From WHSO01 sp963732875 (GTDB taxonomy: Bacteria; Pseudomonadota; Alphaproteobacteria; SMXQ01), in NCBI GenBank assembly GCA_963732875.1, contig CAVTBD010000002.1, positions 1,922,001-1,986,000 on the forward strand: a stretch of DNA of 64,000 nt. Direction: 5' to 3'. Position 1 is the stretch's first letter. Each line of letters starts with the position of its first letter. The translations under genes and the position numbers were made by a program. The notes beneath the pieces were generated by a model. That model had not been told where the DNA came from. It saw only the letters and a program-made list of their open reading frames with translations, and ran no database searches. Of the stretch, positions 18,394-26,917 are shown one piece after another.

Positions 18394-19539
18394 TCAGGCA
18401 ACGCCATATAGCCGGGCAGTGTTCTCCCATACCAACTTGCGTGCCGTAACGGGATCAAACCCTTCGAGCTGCCTGGCCACGATGTCTTTTGAATTCGGCC
18501 AGGTAGCGCCGCCATGAGGATAGTCATTGGCCCACATGCAGTTATCGAGAAGCCCCACCCGCTGGGCTCCGGCAACGCCCGCCGGATCGTTCTGGAAGGT
18601 GATGAAAACCTGGCGCCGGATGGTTTCACCCGGAAGGCGCGACATATGGGGAAGGTCGGGGTGCTCGCGCGGAAAGCGCCTGGCATTGCCTTCGAAGCGA
18701 TACATAAAAGGCAAAATCCAAGCGAGTTCGTATTCCGCGAAGACCACCCGCAATCCCGGATGCTTTTCCAGGACCAGCCCGAACAGGAAGTCCGTCAGCA
18801 AGGTGACGGGCTGGAGAACCGCCCGCTTCACCGAACGCCGGCCCATATCAATCATGGCACTCATGGGAATTCGATAGGCCTCCCGCTCCGAGCCCTGATT
18901 GATGTTGATATGAAAGTGGAGCGGCAAATCGAGACGTTCGGCGGCCGCCCAGATGGGCTCGAAGACAGGGTCCGCGTAACTCATGCCGTCGGGCAGCTCT
19001 GCCGGAAGCAGTGCCCCTTTGTGACCAAATCGCTTGATGCGCTCCATCTCCTTGACTGAAAAGTCGAGGTCCAGCACCGATAGTAAACCGATCGCGAAAA
19101 GGCGTCCGGGCGCGACGGCGCAATATCCGGTAATCCAATCGTTGTAGGAGCGGATCCCCGCAAGCTGCAGCGCCGTATCTTCCCCGCATAGGGCATAAAA
19201 GTTCCGCGCCATGCTGGGATAGAGGATTTCGGCCTCGACGCCATCTCGCCGCATGTCCCCAAGCCGCGCTTCCGGATCCCACGGACCCCGCCACTTGTCC
19301 CACGTGAAGTTCTCCACCGTGTCCCTGACGATGGCCGGGTCGCGCCCGGTGCCGGCGAGGAAGGTCTGGCCGACAGGATCTTGGTTGTGGCCATCGAAGC
19401 AGAAATAGAGTCCCTTCTTGCCAGGAGGGTCCTGAATGAAGTGCGGTCCATGGGCCCGAAGTTCTTCAGGAATGCCATCCCACGTCGCTTCCGGCTCGTT
19501 GACGTGGGAATCGGCAGAGAAAAAGCCGCTGGCGTTCAT
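18394..19539 (-). CDS. Amidohydrolase family 2 protein
   Basis: A TIM-barrel metal-dependent hydrolase or decarboxylase (ACMSD-like family, PF04909), 381 residues. The N-terminal metal motif reads ADSHVNEP (first His of HxH kept, second replaced by N-E), LPLHFHININQG gives the barrel His, and WANDYPHGGATWPNSK gives the C-terminal Asp-x-x-H region. The start at 19539 follows GGGGAGG. A larger open frame begins at 19647 but is unsupported. Substrate unknown; it stands alone. Confidence 0.8.
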   Translation of the reverse strand: MNASGFFSADSHVNEPEATWDGIPEELRAHGPHFIQDPPGKKGLYFCFDGHNQDPVGQTFLAGTGRDPAIVRDTVENFTWDKWRGPWDPEARLGDMRRDGVEAEILYPSMARNFYALCGEDTALQLAGIRSYNDWITGYCAVAPGRLFAIGLLSVLDLDFSVKEMERIKRFGHKGALLPAELPDGMSYADPVFEPIWAAAERLDLPLHFHININQGSEREAYRIPMSAMIDMGRRSVKRAVLQPVTLLTDFLFGLVLEKHPGLRVVFAEYELAWILPFMYRFEGNARRFPREHPDLPHMSRLPGETIRRQVFITFQNDPAGVAGAQRVGLLDNCMWANDYPHGGATWPNSKDIVARQLEGFDPVTARKLVWENTARLYGVA

Positions 19540-20020
19540 TTTCTGGCCTCCCCGTATGTTCTTTAGCCGGCAACCGCGGCCTGACGATTTTGGCACGAGA
19601 TCAGGGAAAGCTTGGACAAGATTCCTTTCTGAACCGACGATCGCCAAAACGCGTCACCGGCATCCGGTCCGCGAGAGATCCAGCCGCAGGTACGTCGAGA
19701 GATCCTCTCGGAAAGAACACAAAGACAAACCGCTGCGGATTCCGTCTTTGGAAATATTGGCGTACCCGTGACGGCCCTGCCCTGGCGTTCTGACAAACAA
19801 TCAAAAAATGGAGGTCAAAAACTTTCGAGACTGCCGACAATGAAGTAGCACTGCACCCCTGGTGGCCATCACGTGTGCAGACCTGCCGGCGGCGGGGCGT
19901 CGACACCGAACAACCGAATATGCCGGGCGCCAATGGCGATCATCTTGTCGTCTATGACCTCAAGGGTACCGTCAGGCCTCAAATGTTCACTTTTTGTTCC
20001 AAATCTGCTAACCTCGTCGC
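19540..20020. other. Intergenic region upstream of dinB
   Basis: About 480 bases between the divergent amidohydrolase and dinB genes. Frames present show no protein features. It contains the LexA box at 19985-19999 and short imperfect hairpins (for example CGAGAG-ATC-CTCTCG around 19700). Otherwise nothing is recognised. Confidence 0.4.
19985..19999 (+). promoter_or_regulatory. LexA (SOS) box of dinB
   Basis: GTTC-ACTTTTT-GTTC exactly fits the alphaproteobacterial LexA operator GTTC-N7-GTTC and ends 21 bases before the dinB ATG. It therefore predicts SOS induction of the polymerase and supports the alphaproteobacterial assignment. Confidence 0.85.
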
Positions 20021-21136
20021 ATGTCGCTGCGCAAGATCATTCATATCGACATGGACGCCTTTTATGCGTCGGTCGAACAGCGCGACAACCCGGCGCTTCG
20101 GGGGCGCCCGGTTGCCGTCGGCCATGGCGCCCAGCGCGGCGTGGTGGCGGCGGCGAGCTACGAGGCCCGGGTCTTCGGCGTACGCTCCGCCATGCCCTCC
20201 ACCACGGCGCTGCGCCAGTGCCCAGAACTGATCTTCGTCCCGCCGCGCTTCGCGGTCTATCGCGCCGTCTCCCGCCTTATCCACGGCATTTTCGCGGAGT
20301 ACACCGCGCTGGTCGAGCCGCTGGCGCTCGACGAGGCCTATCTCGACGTCACGGAGAACAGGCGCGGCCTGCCGACGGCCTGGAGGACCGCCAAGGAAAT
20401 CCGCGCCCGCATCCGCGAGGAGACGGGACTGACCGCGTCGGCCGGTATCTCCTACAACAAGTTTCTCGCCAAGCTGGCCTCGGACGAACGCAAGCCGGAC
20501 GGCCAGTTCGCCGTCACCCCGGAGACCGCCGCGGACTTCATCGCCGCGCTGCCCGTCGCCAGGTTCCACGGCGTCGGCCCCGTCACGGCAGCGAAGATGG
20601 AACGACTCGGGATCAGGACAGGCGCCGATCTGAGAGCGAAGCCGCTCGCATTCCTGCAGCGGCATTTCGGCAAGGCGGCCGCATGGTACCTCGGCATCGC
20701 GAACGGCCGGGACGACCGGCCGGTGTCTACCGGCGCGAAATCCTCGGGCTCGGAGACCACCTTCGCGCGCGACCTGACCACCTCCGCCGAAATCGAGGCC
20801 GGAGTCATGGCCATGGCTGGCAAAGTCTGGGCCTGGTGCGAGAAGACCAAGGCCTACGGTAGGACCGTAACGGTGAAAGTGAAGTACGCGGATTTTCACC
20901 AGGTCACCCGCAGTCACAGCTTCTCAAGCGCGGTCGCGGACCGTGATCTTCTTCGCCGGACAAGCGTCGATCTGGTGCGCGGGCTGCTGCCGGTCGCCAA
21001 GGGCGTGCGCCTGCTCGGCGTCACCGTCTCGAATTTCAATCAGGCGCGCGACGATGCCGGCGACCTTCCCCTGTTCGGGACCGGCGATACCGACATCTCG
21101 GCTACAGGAAAATCACCGCCGGGATACTACGCCTGA
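20021..21136 (+). CDS. dinB: DNA polymerase IV (Y family)
   Basis: Error-prone translesion polymerase of 371 residues. Motifs: IIHIDMDAFYASVEQRDNP (first catalytic Asp), VVAAASYEARVFGVRSAMP, PLALDEAYLDVTE (catalytic Asp-Glu), TASAGISYNKFLAKLASD and the helix-hairpin-helix FHGVGPVTAAKMERLGI. The C-terminus LPLFG precedes a short tail, and no canonical beta-clamp motif was confirmed. A LexA box lies directly upstream. The 3' end overlaps the convergent deacetylase gene by 10 bases. Confidence 0.96.
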   Translation: MSLRKIIHIDMDAFYASVEQRDNPALRGRPVAVGHGAQRGVVAAASYEARVFGVRSAMPSTTALRQCPELIFVPPRFAVYRAVSRLIHGIFAEYTALVEPLALDEAYLDVTENRRGLPTAWRTAKEIRARIREETGLTASAGISYNKFLAKLASDERKPDGQFAVTPETAADFIAALPVARFHGVGPVTAAKMERLGIRTGADLRAKPLAFLQRHFGKAAAWYLGIANGRDDRPVSTGAKSSGSETTFARDLTTSAEIEAGVMAMAGKVWAWCEKTKAYGRTVTVKVKYADFHQVTRSHSFSSAVADRDLLRRTSVDLVRGLLPVAKGVRLLGVTVSNFNQARDDAGDLPLFGTGDTDISATGKSPPGYYA

Positions 21137-21999
21137 GTTCCAACAGCCTGAAGGTAGCCGTCGACGATTTCGCTGCCCGTAGCGAGCCACACGCCCTCGT
21201 GTCCACAGACGTAGTCGAATGCCCGTTCCAGCGCGGTGATTCTGTGCGGCGCGCCGATCAGGTAGGGATGCAGCGCGATGGCCATGACCCTGCCCGATTG
21301 CGCGCCTTCCCGATAGAGCACGTCGAACTGGTTGCGGATCATCGCTTCGAAATCCTCCGCCGACCGGTTCTGGCGGCCGATGATCCGGCGGTCATTCAGC
21401 TCCAGCGTATAGGGGATCGAGACCATCCTCCTGCCGCCCGCCGACATGAGGTAGGGCTGGTCGTCGTTCACCCAGTCCGCGACGTAATCGACGCCCCCGT
21501 CGGCCAGATAATCGAGGGTGTGCCAGGTCTCTTGCAGGCCCGAGCCCAGCCAGCCCCGCGGCCGCGTCCCGGTCGCCTTCGCGATCGTGTCGAGCGCGTT
21601 GCCGATGACGCGCCGTTCGTCGTCGGCCGGAACCTCGTTGAGCACGCGGGTATTGCTCTCGCAATGCCCCATGAATTCCCATTTCAGGTCCACCGCCATC
21701 CGGATGATGTTGGGATGCTCGGCGCACAGGTCGGAGTTGAGGGCGACGGTTCCCCTGATCCCGAATCCCGTCATGGCCTCGGCCATGCGAAACACGCCGA
21801 CGCGGTTGCCGTAGTCCCGTTGCGACCAGGCTGGAATATTGGGCACCTTGGCCAACTCGCCCGGGATTCGTTCATCGAGCGCGAAGAACTCGATATTGGG
21901 GATCACCCAGACCGCGACCCTGGCCCCGTTGGGCCATTTCAGCGGCGGCCGCTCCGTGATGGCCGAATAGGGAAACGGCCCGTACTTCCGTGGGTCCAT
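21127..21999 (-). CDS. Polysaccharide deacetylase family protein
   Basis: A 290-residue NodB-like fold protein resembling the PuuE/allantoinase-like branch. Features are WPNGARVAVWVIPNIEFFALDE, the RVGVFRMAEAMTGFGIRGTVALNSDLC segment and FMGHCESN in place of the classic HTxxH motif. RPRGWLGSGLQETWHTLDYLAD and FDVLYREG follow. The start at 21999 (MDPRKYGPF) follows AGGA; upstream codons are unconserved. It is probably a C-N hydrolase on a small molecule rather than a chitin deacetylase. It lies upstream-adjacent to a TctC-type binding protein with the same orientation. Confidence 0.78.
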   Translation of the reverse strand: MDPRKYGPFPYSAITERPPLKWPNGARVAVWVIPNIEFFALDERIPGELAKVPNIPAWSQRDYGNRVGVFRMAEAMTGFGIRGTVALNSDLCAEHPNIIRMAVDLKWEFMGHCESNTRVLNEVPADDERRVIGNALDTIAKATGTRPRGWLGSGLQETWHTLDYLADGGVDYVADWVNDDQPYLMSAGGRRMVSIPYTLELNDRRIIGRQNRSAEDFEAMIRNQFDVLYREGAQSGRVMAIALHPYLIGAPHRITALERAFDYVCGHEGVWLATGSEIVDGYLQAVGTQA

Positions 22000-22084
22000 G
22001 AGATCGGTCCTTGCTTCGCCCGACAGTCGCGCGGCACGGCACACGGGCCTGTCCCGTGCCGCCGCGCCGCGACGATGCCGACAG

Positions 22085-23158
22085 CTACATCTTCTTCTTT
22101 TTCGACTTCTTGTTGCCCTTGGTCTTGGAGACCAGTATCTCGCGCGCCTTGGCCACCACCTCGGGCGGCGCGGCGTAGCCCTTCCTGACCACCGCCGCGC
22201 ATTCCTCGGCGTTCGACGGCGACAGCTCTATGCGGTGCTTCCTGGCGCTCGCCGCGAAGGCGGAATCCTTCATCATCGACCAGAACGACGTCCGGAGGGT
22301 CGCGACACGATCCTGCGGCAGGCCGGGCGGCGCGATAAAAGGATGCCCGAGGTCCTGCGGGAGCGTGATCAGGTCCAGGACATCGCGGTCGATCGGATTG
22401 CTGACATGATCGCGCGCCAGCGGCACGTCCGGCAGCTCGGGAATCTTCCTCGGCCCGAACTGCACCAGTATCCGCACCTTCTTGTCCCTGAGCCAGTCCG
22501 CCTTGCTGCTCGCCAGCGCCGAATAGTCCCAGCCGGTCATGGCCTGGACTTCACCGCGCTGGAGCGCGAGCCGGATCGCCGAGCCGCTCTTGTATCCGTT
22601 GATGACCTGGATGCGGGTTCCCATGGTCGCGTTCATCAGCCGGGGATAGACGGCGAAGCTCGTCGACGCGCCGGACGCCCCGGTGAGGATGGTGGCACCC
22701 TTGAGATCGGCGAGCGACTTGAACGGTGCCGTATGCCATACCGCCATTATTTCCTGGTCGTGCACGACGGCGCCGATCCAGTTGAACTTCATCGGATCGA
22801 ACCTGGCCTCGTTGCCGCTGCCCATCACCCTGAGCAGGGGCTCGAACAGGACACCCTTCTGGACCGCGCCGATCTCGGTGCCGTCCTTCGCCGCCACGTT
22901 GTAGAGGTAATTGGTGGCCTTGAGGCTGCCGGCGCCGGGCATGTTCCGGACCACGAAGCCGGGGTGGCCAGGGATGAACTGCCCCCATGACTGGGCGAGG
23001 AACCGGGCATAGGTATCGTAGCCGCCGCCCGCGGCCGAGCCCACCACGATCGACACTGTCTTTCCCTTGTAGAAATCATCGGCCTGAGCCGGCGCCGCGA
23101 GGGCGCAGAGGGCAACACCGAAGCACGCGCTACGCAGAATGGATTGATGTCCAATCAT
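22085..23158 (-). CDS. Tripartite tricarboxylate transporter binding protein (TctC/Bug family)
   Basis: Periplasmic solute receptor of 357 residues. Signal peptide MIGHQSILRSACFGVALCAL with cleavage near AQADD. The Bug-family segments KTVSIVVGSAAGGGYDTYAR and PGFVVRNMPGAGSLKATNYLY are present. The C-terminus ends in an unusual lysine run (KGNKKSKKKKM). GGGAGG precedes the ATG. No TctA/TctB membrane genes are nearby, so it is an orphan receptor. It may serve uptake of the substrate of the neighbouring deacetylase and hydrolase genes (inference). Confidence 0.85.
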   Translation of the reverse strand: MIGHQSILRSACFGVALCALAAPAQADDFYKGKTVSIVVGSAAGGGYDTYARFLAQSWGQFIPGHPGFVVRNMPGAGSLKATNYLYNVAAKDGTEIGAVQKGVLFEPLLRVMGSGNEARFDPMKFNWIGAVVHDQEIMAVWHTAPFKSLADLKGATILTGASGASTSFAVYPRLMNATMGTRIQVINGYKSGSAIRLALQRGEVQAMTGWDYSALASSKADWLRDKKVRILVQFGPRKIPELPDVPLARDHVSNPIDRDVLDLITLPQDLGHPFIAPPGLPQDRVATLRTSFWSMMKDSAFAASARKHRIELSPSNAEECAAVVRKGYAAPPEVVAKAREILVSKTKGNKKSKKKKM

Positions 23159-23302
23159 CTCGAGCCTCCCTGGGGCATGATTTTTAGCTGCCGGTTGTTC
23201 GTTGACGGGAAACCGTGAGACGAATTCTTCCCCGAGTCAACGGCGCCGGCAGCCCGGGAATCGCCGGCGCGCGCCGCGCAGGGCCCGGAGAAGCGGCCCG
23301 CT

Positions 23303-24145
23303 CTACCCGGCGCTGAATTTTGCCAGAAAATCCATGAGCGCAGGCGCCACCGTGAGATTGGGCTCCTGGTCCACGCGCCGGCGATTGGACTGGCCTTCGA
23401 CGAAGGTAAACCAGGAATGGCCCGCGCCCGGAATCCGCAAGGAATCGACATCGGCGCCCTTGTCGCGAAGTGCCGCAAGAAACCGCTCCGACTGCCGGTG
23501 AGGGACTCTCAGGTCCTGGTCGCCGCAGACGATGAAATACCGGGCCTCCGGCCTGCCCTTCAGCTTCTGCAGGCGATGCAGCGGGGAGAAATTCTCGTAA
23601 TCGTCCGTCATCTCCCCGTAGGGCCGCCCCATGAGCATGACCACGGGATCATCGGTCCGTTTCGGCGGCTGGGTGGTGCGCCACCACTCGGGCAGGTCGT
23701 AGATGCCGTAAACGCCCACCACCGCGCGGATGCGGGGCGCCGTGCTCTCGTGGAGCGACAGCATCGCCGCCATGTGGCCGCCCGCGGAATCGCCGATGGT
23801 CGCGATGCGCGCGGCATCGATGCGCAGCGACGCCGCGTTCGCGGTGAGCCAGTCCAGCGACAGGCGGACGTCCTCCCACACCCCCGGCCAGGACGGGCTG
23901 ACCTCGATTGAGAGCCGGTAGGCCGCCGCGACCACGGCATAGCCTCTTGCCGCCAGCCACGGGCCCCAGCTCTGGTACTGCCGCTGCGAGCCGTGCTGCC
24001 AGGCACCGCCGTGCAGGCAGAGGAGCGCCGGGTGCGGACCGGAGCCCGTGGGCAGGTAAAGATCGACGCACAGATCCTTCCGTGCCCCGCCGCCATAAGA
24101 CACATCGAGCCGGACCTCGATGCCGGTATCGCCGTTGGTCGTCAT
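23303..24145 (-). CDS. Alpha/beta hydrolase (HSL/esterase-like)
   Basis: A 280-residue serine hydrolase. The oxyanion-hole motif is LLCLHGGAWQHGS, the nucleophile elbow IATIGDSAGGHMAAM, and YFIVCGDQDLRVPHRQSERF with PGAGHSWF supply the acid and His. The start at 24145 (MTTNGDTG) follows GAGGCACGG. It lies divergently from the MFS gene and in the same direction as the TctC and deacetylase genes. Natural substrate unknown. Confidence 0.85.
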   Translation of the reverse strand: MTTNGDTGIEVRLDVSYGGGARKDLCVDLYLPTGSGPHPALLCLHGGAWQHGSQRQYQSWGPWLAARGYAVVAAAYRLSIEVSPSWPGVWEDVRLSLDWLTANAASLRIDAARIATIGDSAGGHMAAMLSLHESTAPRIRAVVGVYGIYDLPEWWRTTQPPKRTDDPVVMLMGRPYGEMTDDYENFSPLHRLQKLKGRPEARYFIVCGDQDLRVPHRQSERFLAALRDKGADVDSLRIPGAGHSWFTFVEGQSNRRRVDQEPNLTVAPALMDFLAKFSAG

Positions 24146-24415
24146 GTCCGTGCCTCGGGGTTTGCGCAAATGAAACCCAGAAATAGCATTCCCTGGGGAT
24201 TTACGTCAGGGGTTCGGGCCGGTCTCCGCACTGTGCCGGGAACGGTAACCCGGTCGCCAGGGTGCTTTTTCCAACCATTTCCCGGCCCGCCGCCACGGGA
24301 AATTTTCCATATCCACGTCACGCGGCAAGGCTGTCACCGTCCCGTAAACTTTTCTGCGCCGCAACTCACTTTATCTGTAAACTCACCGGCCGACGCGCCG
24401 CCGTTGGGCGCGCGC

Positions 24416-25729
24416 ATGTTCCGTGTTCCGTGGCCATTCCCCATCTTGGAGCTGGTTCAAGTGCCCGACGCGCAATCCCGTGGTGTCCTGTCTCGGCAAC
24501 TGGTCCTCTCGCTCTATGTGCCCGCCACCATGCTGGCGCTCGGCCAGAGCATGGTCGCGCCGGTCATCCCGGTGCTCACCAAGTCCTACGGGATCGGGGT
24601 CGATGCCGCCTCCCTCGTGTTCGTGGCGTACAGCGTGGGGGCATTCGTCGCGACCTTTCCGGCAGGCTATCTGATGGACAAGATCGGCCGCCGCCCGGTG
24701 CTGCTGGCCGGCCCCCTGCTGACGGCGGTCGCCTCGTTCATGACGCCCTTCTCGCATACTTTTTACGAGCTGCTGTTCTGGCGGTTCGTGGCGGGCGCCG
24801 CCACCCTGCTGTGGCAGCAGGGACGCGTGCTCGTCATCGCCGATACCGCGCCCCCGGAACAGCGGGCGCGGCAGATGCAATGGATGGTGGGGATGACCCG
24901 CGCCGGCCAGCTGTTCGGGCCGTCGCTGGGCGGTTTCCTGGCGGCGGGGTTCGGCCTGTGGATCCCGTTCGCGGCCTACGCCGCGCTGACCGTCGTCGCC
25001 ATCATTCCCGCCTACAACATGATCCAGGAGACGGCCCCGGGCCGGCGTCGGAAAAAAGACGACACCAGGGAGGACACCCGGGACGACACCGGGGAGGCCA
25101 AGGCGCAGGGATGGGGACCGGTGATCACCTACATGCTCACCTTCCAGATCCTCGTCTTCCTGTGCATCCAGGTCCTGGCCCAGCTCTGCCGAGGCGGCCA
25201 GGATCAGGGCTCGCTGAACCTCTATGCGGTGTATGCCTATAACATGGGCCCGGGCCAGCTCGGCCTGCTGAACACGATCGCCATCGTGTTCGGAATCCCG
25301 GTGCCGTTCCTCACCGGCTATCTCATGGACAAGTTCGGACGCCGCGCGGTCATCGCGCCCGGTTTCGCGGCCTACGGGATCGCGGTGGCGCTGATGTCGC
25401 TGACCGCCTTCTTTCCGCTGCCGATGGGTTACTTTCTCGCCACCTACGTCCTGGTCCAGGCGACGGCGGGCACTACCGGCGGCACCATGCAGGTTCTCGG
25501 CACGGACCTTTCACCGCAGGAAAACCGCGGGCGGTTTTTCGCGATCTGGCGCACGATCGCCCAGTTGGGGGCGGCTCTCTCCCCGGGGATCTACGGCTTT
25601 CTTGCCGAACACGCGGGCTTCGGCATCGCCTTCGTGTACCTCGCGCTGTGCGCCGTCGGCGTCGTCATAGGGTTGAGCCGGGTGCTGGGCGACACCCAGG
25701 CCGAGCGCAGGCCGGCACGGTCGGAGTGA
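24416..25729 (+). CDS. Major facilitator superfamily transporter
   Basis: About 437 residues with roughly 12 hydrophobic helices, starting at LVLSLYVPATMLALGQSMVAP. The loop 2-3 signature GYLMDKIGRRPVLLAGPLL and its second-half copy GYLMDKFGRRAVIAPGF are clear, and the central loop is highly charged (RRRKKDDTREDTRDD). The ATG at 24416 is used; a GTG at 24461 is an alternative, and further upstream the frame overlaps the divergent hydrolase gene. Substrate unknown. Confidence 0.88.
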   Translation: MFRVPWPFPILELVQVPDAQSRGVLSRQLVLSLYVPATMLALGQSMVAPVIPVLTKSYGIGVDAASLVFVAYSVGAFVATFPAGYLMDKIGRRPVLLAGPLLTAVASFMTPFSHTFYELLFWRFVAGAATLLWQQGRVLVIADTAPPEQRARQMQWMVGMTRAGQLFGPSLGGFLAAGFGLWIPFAAYAALTVVAIIPAYNMIQETAPGRRRKKDDTREDTRDDTGEAKAQGWGPVITYMLTFQILVFLCIQVLAQLCRGGQDQGSLNLYAVYAYNMGPGQLGLLNTIAIVFGIPVPFLTGYLMDKFGRRAVIAPGFAAYGIAVALMSLTAFFPLPMGYFLATYVLVQATAGTTGGTMQVLGTDLSPQENRGRFFAIWRTIAQLGAALSPGIYGFLAEHAGFGIAFVYLALCAVGVVIGLSRVLGDTQAERRPARSE

Positions 25730-25952
25730 AAGAGTTTCCGCTCGACCGGGACCGCCGGGGGCGCCGGTTCGGAACCTGATCCCGCAAAAAGGGAACCGCG
25801 CACCCGGCGGACGACCGGACACCCTGTGGTGGCGCTTTGAGCCAAAAGCCCAATGAAATCAGTGATCCGAGGGCCATCCATCCCTAACACAGGCTTCGGT
25901 GTTGTGTTTTGTACCCTAGAGTGGTACATAGACACATGATCGGGGCCGCCGG

Positions 25953-26249
25953 GTGATCGTGAGCTTTCGGGACGAGTGGCTGCGCGCGTTCTTCGTCGAG
26001 GACACTCGGTCGCGGCACATCCCGGCCGACCTTGAAGGCCGTCTCTTCCGCAAGCTCCAGATGATCGACGACGCGACGACCGATCAGGACCTGCGGGTGC
26101 TGCCTAGCAATCACTTCGAGAAGCTGCGCGGCAATCTGGCGGGGTTCCACTCGATCCGCGTCAACAGTCAGTGGCGGCTGGTGTTTCGGTGGGACGGCAG
26201 CCGCGGCGAGGCAGAAGGTGTCTATCTCGACGACCACAGTTACAGATGA
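25953..26249 (+). CDS. higB: HigB-type mRNA interferase toxin
   Basis: A RelE-superfamily toxin of 98 residues beginning at a GTG. RHIPADLEGRLFRKLQMIDDAT, LRVLPSNHFEKLRGNLAGFHSIRVN and QWRLVFRW are characteristic of HigB (killer protein). It would cleave mRNA at the ribosome and is paired with the antitoxin eight bases downstream; toxin-first order is normal for higBA. Confidence 0.92.
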   Translation: MIVSFRDEWLRAFFVEDTRSRHIPADLEGRLFRKLQMIDDATTDQDLRVLPSNHFEKLRGNLAGFHSIRVNSQWRLVFRWDGSRGEAEGVYLDDHSYR

Positions 26250-26257
26250 GGCGAAGC

Positions 26258-26566
26258 ATGCTGACGACGAAGCGCAAACCGGCCACGGTCGGCGAAATCC
26301 TGGTCGAGGAGTTCATGCAGCCCATGGGGCTGACGCAGGCCGCGTTGGCCGAAGCGATGGGCGTTCAGCGCAAGCACGTCAACGAGCTGTGCAATGACCG
26401 CCGGACCGTGACGGCGGCGACGGCGCTCATCCTTGCGCGCGTGTTTGGTAACAGTCCGGACTTCTGGCTGAACGTGCAGCGCCGCAGCGATCTGTGGGAG
26501 GCGATGAACAGTCCCCGCGAGCGCGAACGAATCGAACGTGCGACGCCGCTCGGTACGGCGGCGTGA
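26258..26566 (+). CDS. higA: HigA-type antitoxin (XRE helix-turn-helix)
   Basis: A DNA-binding antitoxin of 102 residues. VGEILVEEFMQPMGLTQAALAEAM and VQRKHVNELCNDRRTVTAATAL form the HTH, and FGNSPDFWLNVQRRSDLWEA is the family C-terminal motif. The start at 26258 follows GAGGCGA, and a second ATG (26246) overlaps the toxin stop. It neutralises HigB and represses the pair. The pair stands at the left edge of the AT-richer acquired region. Confidence 0.92.
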   Translation: MLTTKRKPATVGEILVEEFMQPMGLTQAALAEAMGVQRKHVNELCNDRRTVTAATALILARVFGNSPDFWLNVQRRSDLWEAMNSPRERERIERATPLGTAA

Positions 26567-26752
26567 TTTTTGTCGCCGGGAAGAGGAAGGATGCTCTGGC
26601 GTTCGCAGTTCTATTCTGAAATGGCGGTGCTGGCAGTCTCGAGCGAACCAGTCTCCCCAGAAACCGCCGGAATGTGAATTTCGAGGAGAAATTTTTTCGT
26701 TTCAGGGCCAAAATCTTAAGAAATACGCTTATTTTCAATATATTAGCTGCCG

Positions 26753-26771
26753 AAAAGGCTCCGCCAGAGCC
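26753..26771 (-). terminator. Probable terminator of the leftward aromatic-acid operon
   Basis: On the minus strand GGCTC-TGGCG-GAGCC (26757-26771) is followed by TTTT (26753-26756). It lies about 150 bases past the Rieske gene stop and resembles the AAAAGGC-type terminator next to tRNA-Ser. The 350-base gap 26567-26917 otherwise holds the 11-bp repeat array and no supportable gene. Confidence 0.5.
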
Positions 26772-26790
26772 CCAAAATAACAGGGTAAAA

Positions 26791-26840
26791 AACACGCCGA
26801 TAACACGACCAGAACACGCTCGGTGCACGTCTAAAACACG
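26791..26840. repeat. Five AACACG boxes at exact 11-bp spacing
   Basis: AACACG occurs at 26791, 26802, 26813 and 26835, with a degenerate TGCACG at 26824, so five boxes keep a strict 11-base step. The spacing places every box on the same DNA face. It lies in the AT-rich gap between higA and the Rieske gene. This could be a cooperative protein-binding array or an iteron remnant; no replication gene is nearby. Confidence 0.6.
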
Positions 26841-26917
26841 CGCCAATCAGGTAGCTTTCACGTCCTATTCAGGCCGTGCCAAATCATATTGAAAGACAAG
26901 TTTCCCCCGGAGCCTCT

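Noticed and set aside
26791..26840. Plasmid origin interpretation of the 11-bp boxes
   Set aside because: No rep or par gene is nearby and five short boxes alone are not enough to call an origin.
26674..26892. Short frames across the AT-rich gap 26567-26917
   Set aside because: They only run through the terminator and 11-bp array and have no protein character.
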